Shown: one piece after another, positions 57,106 to 64,000 of the stretch
Numbering within the stretch: the stretch's first letter is position 1
How the letters are laid out: every line of letters starts with the position of its first letter
DNA from: an uncultured Oscillibacter sp.
GTDB lineage: Bacteria; Bacillota; Clostridia; Oscillospirales; Oscillospiraceae
DNA: 64,000 bases
Direction: 5' to 3'
Assembly: GCA_910576865.1 (NCBI GenBank)
Contig: CAJTKE010000002.1
Span: forward strand, 1-64,000
Notes under the pieces: generated by a model
What the model saw: only the letters and a program-made list of their open reading frames with translations
Databases searched by the model: none
Told to the model about the DNA's origin: nothing
Program-made: the position numbers and the translations under genes

Positions 57106-57537
57106 ATGGACATCATCGCCGGACTGCAGAACAAGGACAACAACGAGGCCTATCAGCTGCTTCTCCTGCTGGAACAGCGTTCTGCGGAATCGGATGAGCT
57201 CTACGGCTGTCTCACGGATTTCATCGGCCTTTTGAAAGGCAAGAGCGCCTTTGTCCAGGTTCGGGGGTTTCGTCTGGCCTGCGCCCAGGCCCGGTGGGAT
57301 ACGGAGGGCCGGCTTGCGCAAAACCTGGACGCTCTTTTTTCCATGCTTTACGCCGCGAAACCCACGGCGGTCCGGCAGTGCCTGACGGCGCTTCAAAATG
57401 TCCTCCGCTGGAGACCGGAGCTGGCCGGGAAAATAGAGGCCGGGCTGGATGAAATCGACCTGGGCAGGTACAAGGACACCATGCGGCCGCTGATCGAGAA
57501 GGACATCCAGGCTCTGCGCGGGCGTGGGCACACTTGA
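57106..57537 (+). CDS. Helical repeat (HEAT-like) small protein
   Basis: 143 residues, all helix: NEAYQLLLLLEQRSAESDEL, VRGFRLACAQARWDTEGRLA, PTAVRQCLTALQNVLRWRPE. The spacing suggests three or four HEAT-like repeats. AGGAAGGAA lies 6 bp before the ATG, 14 bp after rodA. Probably co-transcribed; role unknown. Confidence 0.7.
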   Translation: MDIIAGLQNKDNNEAYQLLLLLEQRSAESDELYGCLTDFIGLLKGKSAFVQVRGFRLACAQARWDTEGRLAQNLDALFSMLYAAKPTAVRQCLTALQNVLRWRPELAGKIEAGLDEIDLGRYKDTMRPLIEKDIQALRGRGHT

Positions 57538-57555
57538 TTTACAGGAGGAATTTTT

Positions 57556-57726
57556 ATGGATGAAACCCGGCAGACGGTTGTGAAGAAAACCGTCAGAACC
57601 GGAGTCACCTTCGGAAGCGCCCTGGCCATGGTCATCAGCTATACCACTTGGCGGTCCGTGGGCTGGGCCATTTTCCACGGGCTTCTGAGCTGGGTCTACG
57701 TGATCTATTTCACGCTGAGATACTGA
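57556..57726 (+). CDS. Small membrane protein, 56 residues
   Basis: A basic start (MDETRQTVVKKTVRTGVTFG) and two hydrophobic stretches (SALAMVISYTTW; WAIFHGLLSWVYVIYFTL). AGGAGG lies 6 bp before the ATG. Third gene of the rodA unit, before a strong terminator. Confidence 0.7.
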   Translation: MDETRQTVVKKTVRTGVTFGSALAMVISYTTWRSVGWAIFHGLLSWVYVIYFTLRY

Positions 57727-57733
57727 CGGTTCG

Positions 57734-57763
57734 CCGCCCCGGTTTTCCGGGGCGGTGGTTTTT
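57734..57763 (+). terminator. Terminator after the rodA unit
   Basis: CCGCCCCGG (57734-57742), TTTT loop, CCGGGGCGG (57747-57755), then TGGTTTTT. Confidence 0.9.
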
Positions 57764-57828
57764 CGCATAATTTCAAGGAATGGGAAAACACTACTCCCGT
57801 ACCAATTCATACAGGAGGATGATTTCCC

Positions 57829-58812
57829 ATGAAAATCCATCTCATGAGAACCGCCGCCGTTCTGACGCTGGCGGCGATGCTGCTGACCGGCAGCGCCTCG
57901 GCGCTGTTCGGCAAAAAGACCGAAGAGGCTCCCCCGGAAGGCGCGCCCCAGGTCTGGGACCTGGAGATCAGGACCTACCGGGGCATCCCCGGACAGGGGC
58001 AGTTCCTGGCCTCGGACCCGGAGGGGGACGAGATGACTTTCGCCCTGGTGGAGGAGCCCCGGAAGGGGACCGTCGTCATTGAGGGGGACGGCTTCACCTA
58101 CACCCCTGACGAGGGCATCACCGGCTCCGACCGCTTCACCTACACGGCCACGGACAGCCAGGGCCACGCCTCGGCCCCGGCCAAGGTCACGGTGACCATC
58201 GACAAGACCCGGTCCGGCGTGGACTACGCCGACACCAAGGACAGCCCCGCCGCCCGGGCCGCCCAGACCCTGGCGGAGAAGGGCATTTTCACCGGCGGGA
58301 AGATCGGGGACCTGTACTACTTCCAGCCGGACCAGCCGGTGAGCCGCAGCGAATTCCTGGCCATGGCCCTGGAGACGGCGGGCCGGGAGGTGACCAGCGT
58401 CACCATGACCGGCTTCTGTGACGACGCCAGCATCCCCGCCTGGGCCAAGGCCTACGCCGCCGCCGGAGCGGCGGACGGCGTCATCCGGGGCAGCGCCACC
58501 GCCGAGGGCGTGGCTTTCCGGGGAGATGAGACCGTCACCTTCAACGAGGCGGCCACCATCCTGGACCGGGTGCTGGACCTGGGGGACGTGGACCTGGACG
58601 TGTGGTACGCGGACCGGGGGGCGGCGCCCTCCTGGGCGGCCCAGGCCGTGGGGAACATGGAGGCCGTCAGCGTCCTCTCCGCGGGCAGCTTCGGCAGTCA
58701 GTCCATGGAGCGGGCCGTGACCCGGGCGGACGCCGCCCGGATGCTGGAGGCGGCGGGCATCCTGCTGGAGGGCGAGGAGCAGCCCAAGGGCCTGTTCAGC
58801 TGGCTTGGATAA
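57829..58812 (+). CDS. Secreted cadherin-like/SLH-domain protein
   Basis: 327 residues. Signal peptide MKIHLMRTAAVLTLAAMLLT with cut after SASA, an Ig/cadherin-like repeat (about 40-125: ASDPEGDEMTFALVEEPRKG; GITGSDRFTYTATDSQGHAS), then two to three SLH-type repeats (AQTLAEKGIFTGGKIGDLYY; FQPDQPVSRSEFLAMAL; TRADAARMLEAAGILLEG). It probably binds wall polymer outside the cell. AGGAGGATG lies before the ATG. Confidence 0.82.
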   Translation: MKIHLMRTAAVLTLAAMLLTGSASALFGKKTEEAPPEGAPQVWDLEIRTYRGIPGQGQFLASDPEGDEMTFALVEEPRKGTVVIEGDGFTYTPDEGITGSDRFTYTATDSQGHASAPAKVTVTIDKTRSGVDYADTKDSPAARAAQTLAEKGIFTGGKIGDLYYFQPDQPVSRSEFLAMALETAGREVTSVTMTGFCDDASIPAWAKAYAAAGAADGVIRGSATAEGVAFRGDETVTFNEAATILDRVLDLGDVDLDVWYADRGAAPSWAAQAVGNMEAVSVLSAGSFGSQSMERAVTRADAARMLEAAGILLEGEEQPKGLFSWLG

Positions 58813-58818
58813 AGGAAG

Positions 58819-58848
58819 CGGCCCCCGGCTTTTTCGCCGGGGGCCGCT
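58819..58848. terminator. Terminator between convergent genes
   Basis: GCGGCCCCCGGC and GCCGGGGGCCGC form a perfect 12-bp stem with loop TTTTTC, then TTT. Confidence 0.85.
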
Positions 58849-58868
58849 TTCACATCAAGGGAAGGCCC

Positions 58869-59318
58869 TTACCTCCGTCCCAGCTCCCGCCGGACGGCCT
58901 TGGCCAGAAGCTCCTGCCCCTCGGGGGAGCGGAGGGCCTCCAGCGCCGCCTCCCGCATCAGGGCCTGGAAGGAGGGGCTTTTCAGCAGCGCGCCGAAGAC
59001 CGCGCCGTCCTCCTGCACCGCCGCCGGGCGGGACTTCACGGGCGGAGTGACCGGAGTCCGGACGGGCTCCTCCTCCGGTAGGCCGCCGGCCAGCCAGCTG
59101 TCCCCGCCGGAGGGGTCGTCGCTCTCGCCCCGGAGATAGGGGAGGGTGACGCCGAAGTAGTCCGCCAGCTTCCGCTGCTGCTCCTGGGCAGGCGTCTGCC
59201 GCCCGGTCTCGAATTTCTCCACGGCCGTCTTGGGGAAGCCCAGGGCGGCGGACAGGGCGGGGCGGCTGATTCCCCGCTCCACCCGGAGCGCCTCCAGGCG
59301 CTGTGCCAGTGTTACCAT
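58869..59318 (-). CDS. XRE-family transcriptional regulator
   Basis: 149 residues. An N-terminal helix-turn-helix (LAQRLEALRVERGISRPALS; FPKTAVEKFETGRQTP) followed by KLADYFGVTLPYLRGESDDP, the standard Cro/CI end; residues 70-105 are a Pro-rich linker and the C-terminus is a helical oligomerisation part (FGALLKSPSFQALMREAALE). Target unknown. Confidence 0.85.
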   Translation of the reverse strand: MVTLAQRLEALRVERGISRPALSAALGFPKTAVEKFETGRQTPAQEQQRKLADYFGVTLPYLRGESDDPSGGDSWLAGGLPEEEPVRTPVTPPVKSRPAAVQEDGAVFGALLKSPSFQALMREAALEALRSPEGQELLAKAVRRELGRR

Positions 59319-59334
59319 AAAAAGACCTCCATCA

Positions 59335-59360
59335 GGAAAAGCGGCTTTCGCCGCTTTTCC
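59335..59360. terminator. Terminator of the nrdD-nrdG operon
   Basis: GGAAAAGCGGC (59335-59345), TTTC, GCCGCTTTTCC (59350-59360): a perfect 11-bp stem with its U-rich part inside the stem; just after the nrdG stop. Confidence 0.7.
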
Positions 59361-59372
59361 GGGTTGTTCATA

Positions 59373-59903
59373 TTATCCGTGCCGGTCCGGCAGGAGGACG
59401 ATTTTCCCCGTCTCCCGGGTGGCGTTCAGGTCGATGAGCCGCTGGTTGGAGCTGCCCCGGAAGCGGAGGGAAATATCCTTCAGCGCCTCCACGAAGCGGC
59501 CGTCCACCAGCACGTCCAGCAGGGAGAGCATCTCGTCCGTGGCCTCGCAGCGGGGGTGGCTTCCCTCCGTCAGCAGCTCTTCGTAAGTGAAGCCGCTGAA
59601 GGCCCAGATGGTTTTTTCCGGGTACGCCGCCCTCACCCGCCGGAGGAAGGGCAGCAGCGCCCGCTGGTTCGACCGCTCGAAGGGCTCGCCGCCCAGGAGG
59701 GTCAGGCCGTTGATGTAGCCGGGGGAGAGGAGGGAGAGGATGTGTTCCTCCGCCTCCTCCGTGAAGGGCTGCCCGTAGTCGAAAGCCCAGGTCTGGGGCT
59801 GAAAGCAGTGCTCGCAGTGGTTGGTGCAGCCGGAGACGAAGAGGGTCACCCGGACGCCCTCTCCGTTGGCGATGTCGCAGTCCTTGATCTCGCCGTAATA
59901 CAT
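59373..59903 (-). CDS. nrdG: Anaerobic ribonucleotide reductase activating protein
   Basis: 176 residues. Radical-SAM motif C26-C30-C33 in VSGCTNHCEHCFQPQTW, GGEPFERSNQRAL and TIWAFSGFTYEEL. It makes the glycyl radical on NrdD. It starts 6 bp after the nrdD stop. Confidence 0.95.
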   Translation of the reverse strand: MYYGEIKDCDIANGEGVRVTLFVSGCTNHCEHCFQPQTWAFDYGQPFTEEAEEHILSLLSPGYINGLTLLGGEPFERSNQRALLPFLRRVRAAYPEKTIWAFSGFTYEELLTEGSHPRCEATDEMLSLLDVLVDGRFVEALKDISLRFRGSSNQRLIDLNATRETGKIVLLPDRHG

Positions 59904-59909
59904 GGCGGC

Positions 59910-62087
59910 TTACAGGTGGAGCACCCGGTCCCGGATCTCCTGGGTCCGGCCCTGGTTCCAGTACTGGGTCCCGATGTAGCCGCAGGTCCGGCGGGCCACG
60001 TTCATCTTGTCCTGGTCCGTGTTGCCGCACTTGGGGCACTTCCAGACCAGCTTGCCGTTTTCCTCCACGACCTGGATTTCCCCGTCCCAGCCGCAGATCT
60101 GGCAGTAGTCGCTTTTGGTGTTCAGCTCGGCGTAGATGATGTTGTCATAGATGAATTTCATCACCTGGAGCACCGCCTCCAGGTTGTTCTGCATGTCCGG
60201 CACCTCCACGTAGCTGATGGCGCCGCCGGGGGAGAGGTGCTGGAACTGGGCCTCGAACTTCAGCTTGTCGAAGGCGTTGATGGGTTCCGTCACATGGACA
60301 TGGTAGGAGTTCGTGATATACCCCTTGTCGTTGATTCCCTCCACGATGCCGAAGCGGCGCTGGAGGCACTTGGCGAATTTATAGGTGGTGGACTCCAGGG
60401 GGGTCCCGTAGAGGCTGAAATCGATGTTGTGCTCCGCCTTCCACTTCCGGCAGGCGGCGTTCATGGTCTCCATGATCTGGAGGGCGAAGGGGGTGGCGGC
60501 GGGGTCCGTGTGGCTCTTGCCCGTCATGTACTTCACGCACTCATAGAGTCCCGCGTAGCCCAGGGAGATGGTGGAGTAGCCGCCGTAGAGCAGCTTGTCG
60601 ATGGGCTCGCCCTTTTTGAGGCGGGCGCAGGCGCCGTACTGCCACAGGATGGGAGCCACGTCGGAGGGGGTGCCCAGCAGCCGCTCGTGGCGGCACATCA
60701 GGGCCCGGTGGCACAGCTCCAGCCGCTCGTCGAAGATGTCCCAGAACTTCTCGATGTTCCCGCCGGAGCTCAGGGCCACGTCAGGCAGGTTGATGGTCAC
60801 CACGCCCTGGTTGAACCGGCCGTAGTACTTGGGTTTCCCGGTCTCCGGGTCCACGTAGGGCGTCAGGAAGCTGCGGCAGCCCATGCAGGTGTAGCAGTGG
60901 CCCTCGCCGTTTTTGTCCACCTTCAGCTCCAGCATCTTCTTCTCGGAGATGTAGTCCGGGACCATCCGCTTGGCGGTACACTTGGCCGCCAGCTTCGTCA
61001 GGTACCAGTAGGGGGAGCCCTCGTGAATGTTGTCCTCCTCCAGCACGTAGATCAGCTTGGGGAAGGCGGGGGTGATCCACACGCCGTCCTCGTTCTTCAC
61101 GCCCTCATAGCGCTGCTCCAGGGTCTCCTCGATGATGAGGGCCAAGTCCTTGCGCTCCTGTTCGTTCCTGGCCTCTCCCAGGTACATGAAGACCGTCACG
61201 AAGGGGGCCTGTCCATTGGTGGTCAGCAGAGTCAGCACCTGATACTGGATGGTTTGGACGCCGCCCCGGACCTCCTCCCGCAGGCGGGTCTCCACCAGCT
61301 TGGAGAGGCTGTCCTCGTCCAGAATGACGCCGATTGCCTTCATCTCCTTCTCCACCACGCCCCGGAGCTTCTTCCGGCTCACGTCCACGAAGGGGGCCAG
61401 GTGGGCCAGGGAGATGGACTGGCCCCCGTATTGGTTGGAGGCCACCTGGGCCACGATCTGGGTGGCGATGTTGCAGGCGGTGGCGAAGCTGTGGGGCCGC
61501 TCGATGAGGGTCCCGGTGATGACGGTGCCGTTTTGCAGCATGTCCTCCAGGTTCACCAGATCGCAGTTGTGCATGTGCTGGGCGAAGTAGTCGGAGTCGT
61601 GGAAGTGGATGATGCCCTCCTGATGGGCCTCCACGATCTCCTTGGGCAGCAGCAGCCGCTCGCTGAGGTCCCGGGAGACCTCGCCGGCCATGTAGTCCCG
61701 CTGGGTGGAGTTCACCACCGGGTTCTTGTTGGAGTTTTCCTGTTTGGCCTCCTCGTTGCAGCACTCGATGAGGCTCAGGATGCGGTCGTCCGTGGTGTTG
61801 CTCCGGCGGACCAGGGAGCGGGTGTAGCGGTAGGTGACATAGTTCTTCGCCACCTCGAAGGCCCCGTGGGCCATGATCTGGTACTCCACCAGGTCCTGAA
61901 TCTCCTCCACGTTAGGGGACCGGCCCAGCTCCTGACACGCCAGCTCCACGGATTCCGCGATCCGCCGGACCTGCGTGGAGGTCATGCGCTTTTCCGCGTC
62001 GATGCTCTCGTTGGCCCGGGTGATGGCCGATAGAATTTTGGTGATGTCGAACGAGACCTCGGTGCCGTTCCTCTTGATGACTTTCAT
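59910..62087 (-). CDS. nrdD: Anaerobic ribonucleoside-triphosphate reductase
   Basis: 725 residues. An N-terminal ATP cone (MKVIKRNGTEVSFDITKILS, about 1-95), the ten-stranded barrel with active Cys segments, a zinc ribbon (CQICGWDGE; CPKCGNTDQDK) and the glycyl-radical loop RRTCGYIGTQYW with G703 as the radical site. It makes dNTPs from NTPs without oxygen. Upstream lie NrdR-like boxes. Confidence 0.97.
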   Translation of the reverse strand: MKVIKRNGTEVSFDITKILSAITRANESIDAEKRMTSTQVRRIAESVELACQELGRSPNVEEIQDLVEYQIMAHGAFEVAKNYVTYRYTRSLVRRSNTTDDRILSLIECCNEEAKQENSNKNPVVNSTQRDYMAGEVSRDLSERLLLPKEIVEAHQEGIIHFHDSDYFAQHMHNCDLVNLEDMLQNGTVITGTLIERPHSFATACNIATQIVAQVASNQYGGQSISLAHLAPFVDVSRKKLRGVVEKEMKAIGVILDEDSLSKLVETRLREEVRGGVQTIQYQVLTLLTTNGQAPFVTVFMYLGEARNEQERKDLALIIEETLEQRYEGVKNEDGVWITPAFPKLIYVLEEDNIHEGSPYWYLTKLAAKCTAKRMVPDYISEKKMLELKVDKNGEGHCYTCMGCRSFLTPYVDPETGKPKYYGRFNQGVVTINLPDVALSSGGNIEKFWDIFDERLELCHRALMCRHERLLGTPSDVAPILWQYGACARLKKGEPIDKLLYGGYSTISLGYAGLYECVKYMTGKSHTDPAATPFALQIMETMNAACRKWKAEHNIDFSLYGTPLESTTYKFAKCLQRRFGIVEGINDKGYITNSYHVHVTEPINAFDKLKFEAQFQHLSPGGAISYVEVPDMQNNLEAVLQVMKFIYDNIIYAELNTKSDYCQICGWDGEIQVVEENGKLVWKCPKCGNTDQDKMNVARRTCGYIGTQYWNQGRTQEIRDRVLHL

Positions 62088-62132
62088 TTGTATCCCCCTA
62101 TGCAGCAGTCAGTGTGCCGTATACCGATCGTA

Positions 62133-62198
62133 GTAATCACGCCTGTGATTACCACAATACTTTGGCAGTAGGCCAAGCATAACACACAAGATATGGGG
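62133..62198. promoter_or_regulatory. nrdD control region: NrdR-like boxes and a hairpin palindrome
   Basis: CCACAATACTTTGGC (62152-62166) and ACACAAGATATGGGG (62184-62198) are similar 15-mers 32 bp apart, about three helical turns, as NrdR boxes usually are. Box 2 lies in the spacer of a likely minus-strand promoter (TTGCGT, 18 bp, TATGCT near 62178). GTAATCAC/GTGATTAC (62133-62152) is a perfect inverted repeat in the leader and may be a second operator. Confidence 0.55.
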
Positions 62199-62344
62199 GA
62201 CGCAAGTGTTTTTTGCTACAAACCCAAAAAATTTACACGGCCCGGCCGGGGCTCGTTCCCCCAATCCCAGAGGCGGCAAGGGATTGGCGGGATATGGAAG
62301 AGACTGTAAAAAAATCGGCCGAAAATTCTACGTCCCGGAAAAGG

Positions 62345-63052
62345 TCATTCCCCTTCCGCCAGGCGGTAGCCCACCCCCACCTCGGTGAAGAGGTATTCCG
62401 GCTCGGCGGGGTTGCGCTCGATCTTCCGGCGGATGTTGGCCATGTTGACCCGGAGGATCTGGTTCCCGGTCCCCGCCCGGGGGCCCCAGAGCTCTTTGAT
62501 GATGTAGTCGTAGGTCAGGACCTTCCCGGCGTGCTTGCCCAGGAGGGCGACGATGCGGAACTCGCTGAGGGTCAGCTTCACGTTCTCCCCCCGGACCAGG
62601 ACCTGGTGCTTGTTGTAGTCGATGACCAGCTCCCCCACGGAGTAGGTGCCCTGCTGGGCGATCTCGTCGTTGCCGCTGGCGGTGCGGGTGTGGCGGATGG
62701 CCGTGCGGACCCGGGCCAGCAGCTCGGCGGTGCCGAAGGGCTTGGTCAGGTAGTCGTCGGCCCCCTGGTCCAGGGCCGTCACCTTGTCCCGCTCGTGGGA
62801 CCGGGCGGAGACCACCACCACCGGCAGGCTGGACCAGCTCCGCAGCTGCCGGAGGATATCCAGCCCGTCCATGTCGGGGAGGCCCAGGTCCAGAATCACC
62901 AGATCCGGGCAGTGGGAGGAGATCATGGACAGCCCCTCCGCCCCGGTGCGGGCCTGGATGGTCTCATAGCCCTGGCCGTCCAGCACGGCGGCGATGAACT
63001 GGGCGATGCTCTTCTCGTCCTCGACGACCAATATCTTTTCCCGTATATTCAT
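62345..63052 (-). CDS. kdpE: KdpE-type response regulator
   Basis: 235 residues. A receiver domain with phospho-Asp in LVILDLGLPDMDGLDILRQL and switch Lys in DYLTKPFGTAELLARV, then an OmpR-type winged helix (LTLSEFRIVALLGKHAGKVL; RVNMANIRRKIERNP). KdpE-like; it would control potassium uptake genes outside the window. Its start overlaps the sensor stop by 4 bp. Confidence 0.88.
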   Translation of the reverse strand: MNIREKILVVEDEKSIAQFIAAVLDGQGYETIQARTGAEGLSMISSHCPDLVILDLGLPDMDGLDILRQLRSWSSLPVVVVSARSHERDKVTALDQGADDYLTKPFGTAELLARVRTAIRHTRTASGNDEIAQQGTYSVGELVIDYNKHQVLVRGENVKLTLSEFRIVALLGKHAGKVLTYDYIIKELWGPRAGTGNQILRVNMANIRRKIERNPAEPEYLFTEVGVGYRLAEGE

Positions 63053-64000
63053 TTCAATACCTCCTGTGGAGCCTGGACGGCGGTGGGCAGGCGGAAGGAG
63101 AACTCCGCCCCTCGGAGCAGGTTCCGGGCCGTGATGTTTCCCCCGTGGGCCAGGACGATGGCCCGGCAGACGGAGAGGCCGAGGCCCATGTTGCGCTTTC
63201 CGCCCCCGTCCGGGGGGCGGCGGGACTTGAGGCGTCCGTCAAACAGGTGGTCCAGCTCGTTTTTCGGGATGCCCCGGCCGTTGTCCCGGACGGTGATTCT
63301 GGCGAAGTCCTCCTCCGCCTCCAGCAGCAGGGCGACGCCGGAGGCGCCGCCGTGGACGGCGGCGTTCTCCAGCAGGTTGGCCAGCACCTGCTCGATCAAG
63401 ATGGGGTCCATGGGCACCATCAGCAGCTCCTCCGGGGCGGAGACGGTGACGCTGACCTGGGGGAAGCGGCGGCGGAATTTCTGGGCCGCGGCCCCCAGAA
63501 CCTCCTCGGCGGGCTCGGGCTCCTTGGCGATGCGCTCCTGGGCGTCCCCCATGCGGGTGATGGAGAGGAGGTTTTCCACCACACGGATCAGCCACTGGGC
63601 CTCCTCCCGGGCGTTTTCCAGCAGCTCCCGCTGCTCCTGCCGGGAGAGGCCCGGGTTCTCCAGCACGGCGGAGGTGGACCCCACGATGGAGGTCAGGGGG
63701 GTGCGGATGTCGTGGGAGACGGAGCGGAGGAGGTTGGCCCGCATTTTCTCCCGCTCACTTTCCGCCAGGAGCTGGGCCTGGCGCTTGGCCTGGGCGGTGA
63801 GGGTGCTGGTGATGAGGGAGATCATCAGCAGGGTGACGAAGGTGACGAGATACCCGGGGTTTTCCAGGTTGAAGGCCCAGTAGGGGTAGGTGAAGATGAA
63901 GTTCACGCAGACCACCCCCAGCACCACGGAGATCAGGCCGTAGAGGTAGCCCCTGGTGAGCCGGGAGATCAGCAGCACCGCCAGAACGAAGACCGGGGCG
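63049..64000 (-). CDS. kdpD: KdpD-type sensor histidine kinase, C-terminal part (runs off right edge)
   Basis: At least 316 residues. DUF4118-type membrane segments (VFVLAVLLISRLTRGYLYGL; FTYPYWAFNLENPGYLVTFV), a dimerisation domain with phospho-His in RSVSHDIRTPLTSI, and an ATPase domain with N-box (ANLLENAAVHG), G1 (VRDNGRGIPK) and G2 (MGLGLSVCRAI). The frame continues past the edge, so the N-terminal Usp/KdpD part is not visible and could be absent. Confidence 0.85.
   Translation of the reverse strand, partial: APVFVLAVLLISRLTRGYLYGLISVVLGVVCVNFIFTYPYWAFNLENPGYLVTFVTLLMISLITSTLTAQAKRQAQLLAESEREKMRANLLRSVSHDIRTPLTSIVGSTSAVLENPGLSRQEQRELLENAREEAQWLIRVVENLLSITRMGDAQERIAKEPEPAEEVLGAAAQKFRRRFPQVSVTVSAPEELLMVPMDPILIEQVLANLLENAAVHGGASGVALLLEAEEDFARITVRDNGRGIPKNELDHLFDGRLKSRRPPDGGGKRNMGLGLSVCRAIVLAHGGNITARNLLRGAEFSFRLPTAVQAPQEVLK

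Noticed and set aside
59364..62033. An 889-codon plus-strand frame
   Set aside because: Antisense shadow of nrdG and nrdD.

Overview
The window comes from a GC-rich, strictly anaerobic, Gram-positive gut-type bacterium. It most resembles the Oscillospiraceae (Flavonifractor, Lawsonibacter and Oscillibacter relatives). The reasons are the high GC content, AGGAGG ribosome sites, a fused acyl-CoA dehydratase activase, pyruvate phosphate dikinase, an oxygen-sensitive class III ribonucleotide reductase, QueH and short TAGGGGCGG palindromic repeats. The assignment is inferred from gene content, not from a search.

Left host arm (1-8288): the 5' end of ppdK, type II pantothenate kinase with a small partner gene, a sugar nucleotidyltransferase, a secreted SGNH hydrolase, and a two-gene operon for a 2-hydroxyglutaryl-CoA dehydratase-type activase and dehydratase subunit.

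Prophage (about 8289-45152, about 37 kb): it is bounded by a 12-bp direct repeat and sits between the divergent promoters of the dehydratase operon and queH. From left to right it has: tyrosine integrase; a candidate small RNA; mazEF; a CI-like repressor with a clear operator/promoter switch; an early region where small plus-strand genes alternate with minus-strand genes that carry their own promoters; a small hydrophobic peptide gene with a candidate antisense RNA; a replication and partition block (replisome organiser, DnaB-like helicase, ParA, DUF3102, PcfK, PcfJ, HUH-type Rep, cysteine-rich KTR protein); a J-domain/ribbon-helix-helix cassette under four palindromic operators; a roughly 850-bp gene-free gap; and a late block for a short-tailed, P22-type virion (TerS, scaffold, coat, TerL, gp10-like tail hub, portal, fibre, holin, amidase, two large ejection-type proteins). 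I see no tape-measure, tail-tube or sheath gene. The prophage looks intact.

Right host arm (45153-64000): queH; a coiled-coil gene behind a perfect consensus promoter; a minus-strand aspartate-family cluster (PheB-type ACT protein, homoserine dehydrogenase, aspartokinase, ACT protein, PFL/DUF711 protein); a polar amino-acid ABC importer; upp; tsaB-tsaE; a rodA/ftsW-family gene with two small followers; a secreted SLH protein; an XRE regulator; nrdD-nrdG with NrdR-like boxes; and a KdpE/KdpD-type two-component system that runs off the right edge.

The least explained material lies in the prophage early region: repeated promoter/terminator boundary modules around minus-strand membrane-protein genes, the antisense RNA/small peptide pair, and the J-domain cassette flanked by duplicated hairpins.
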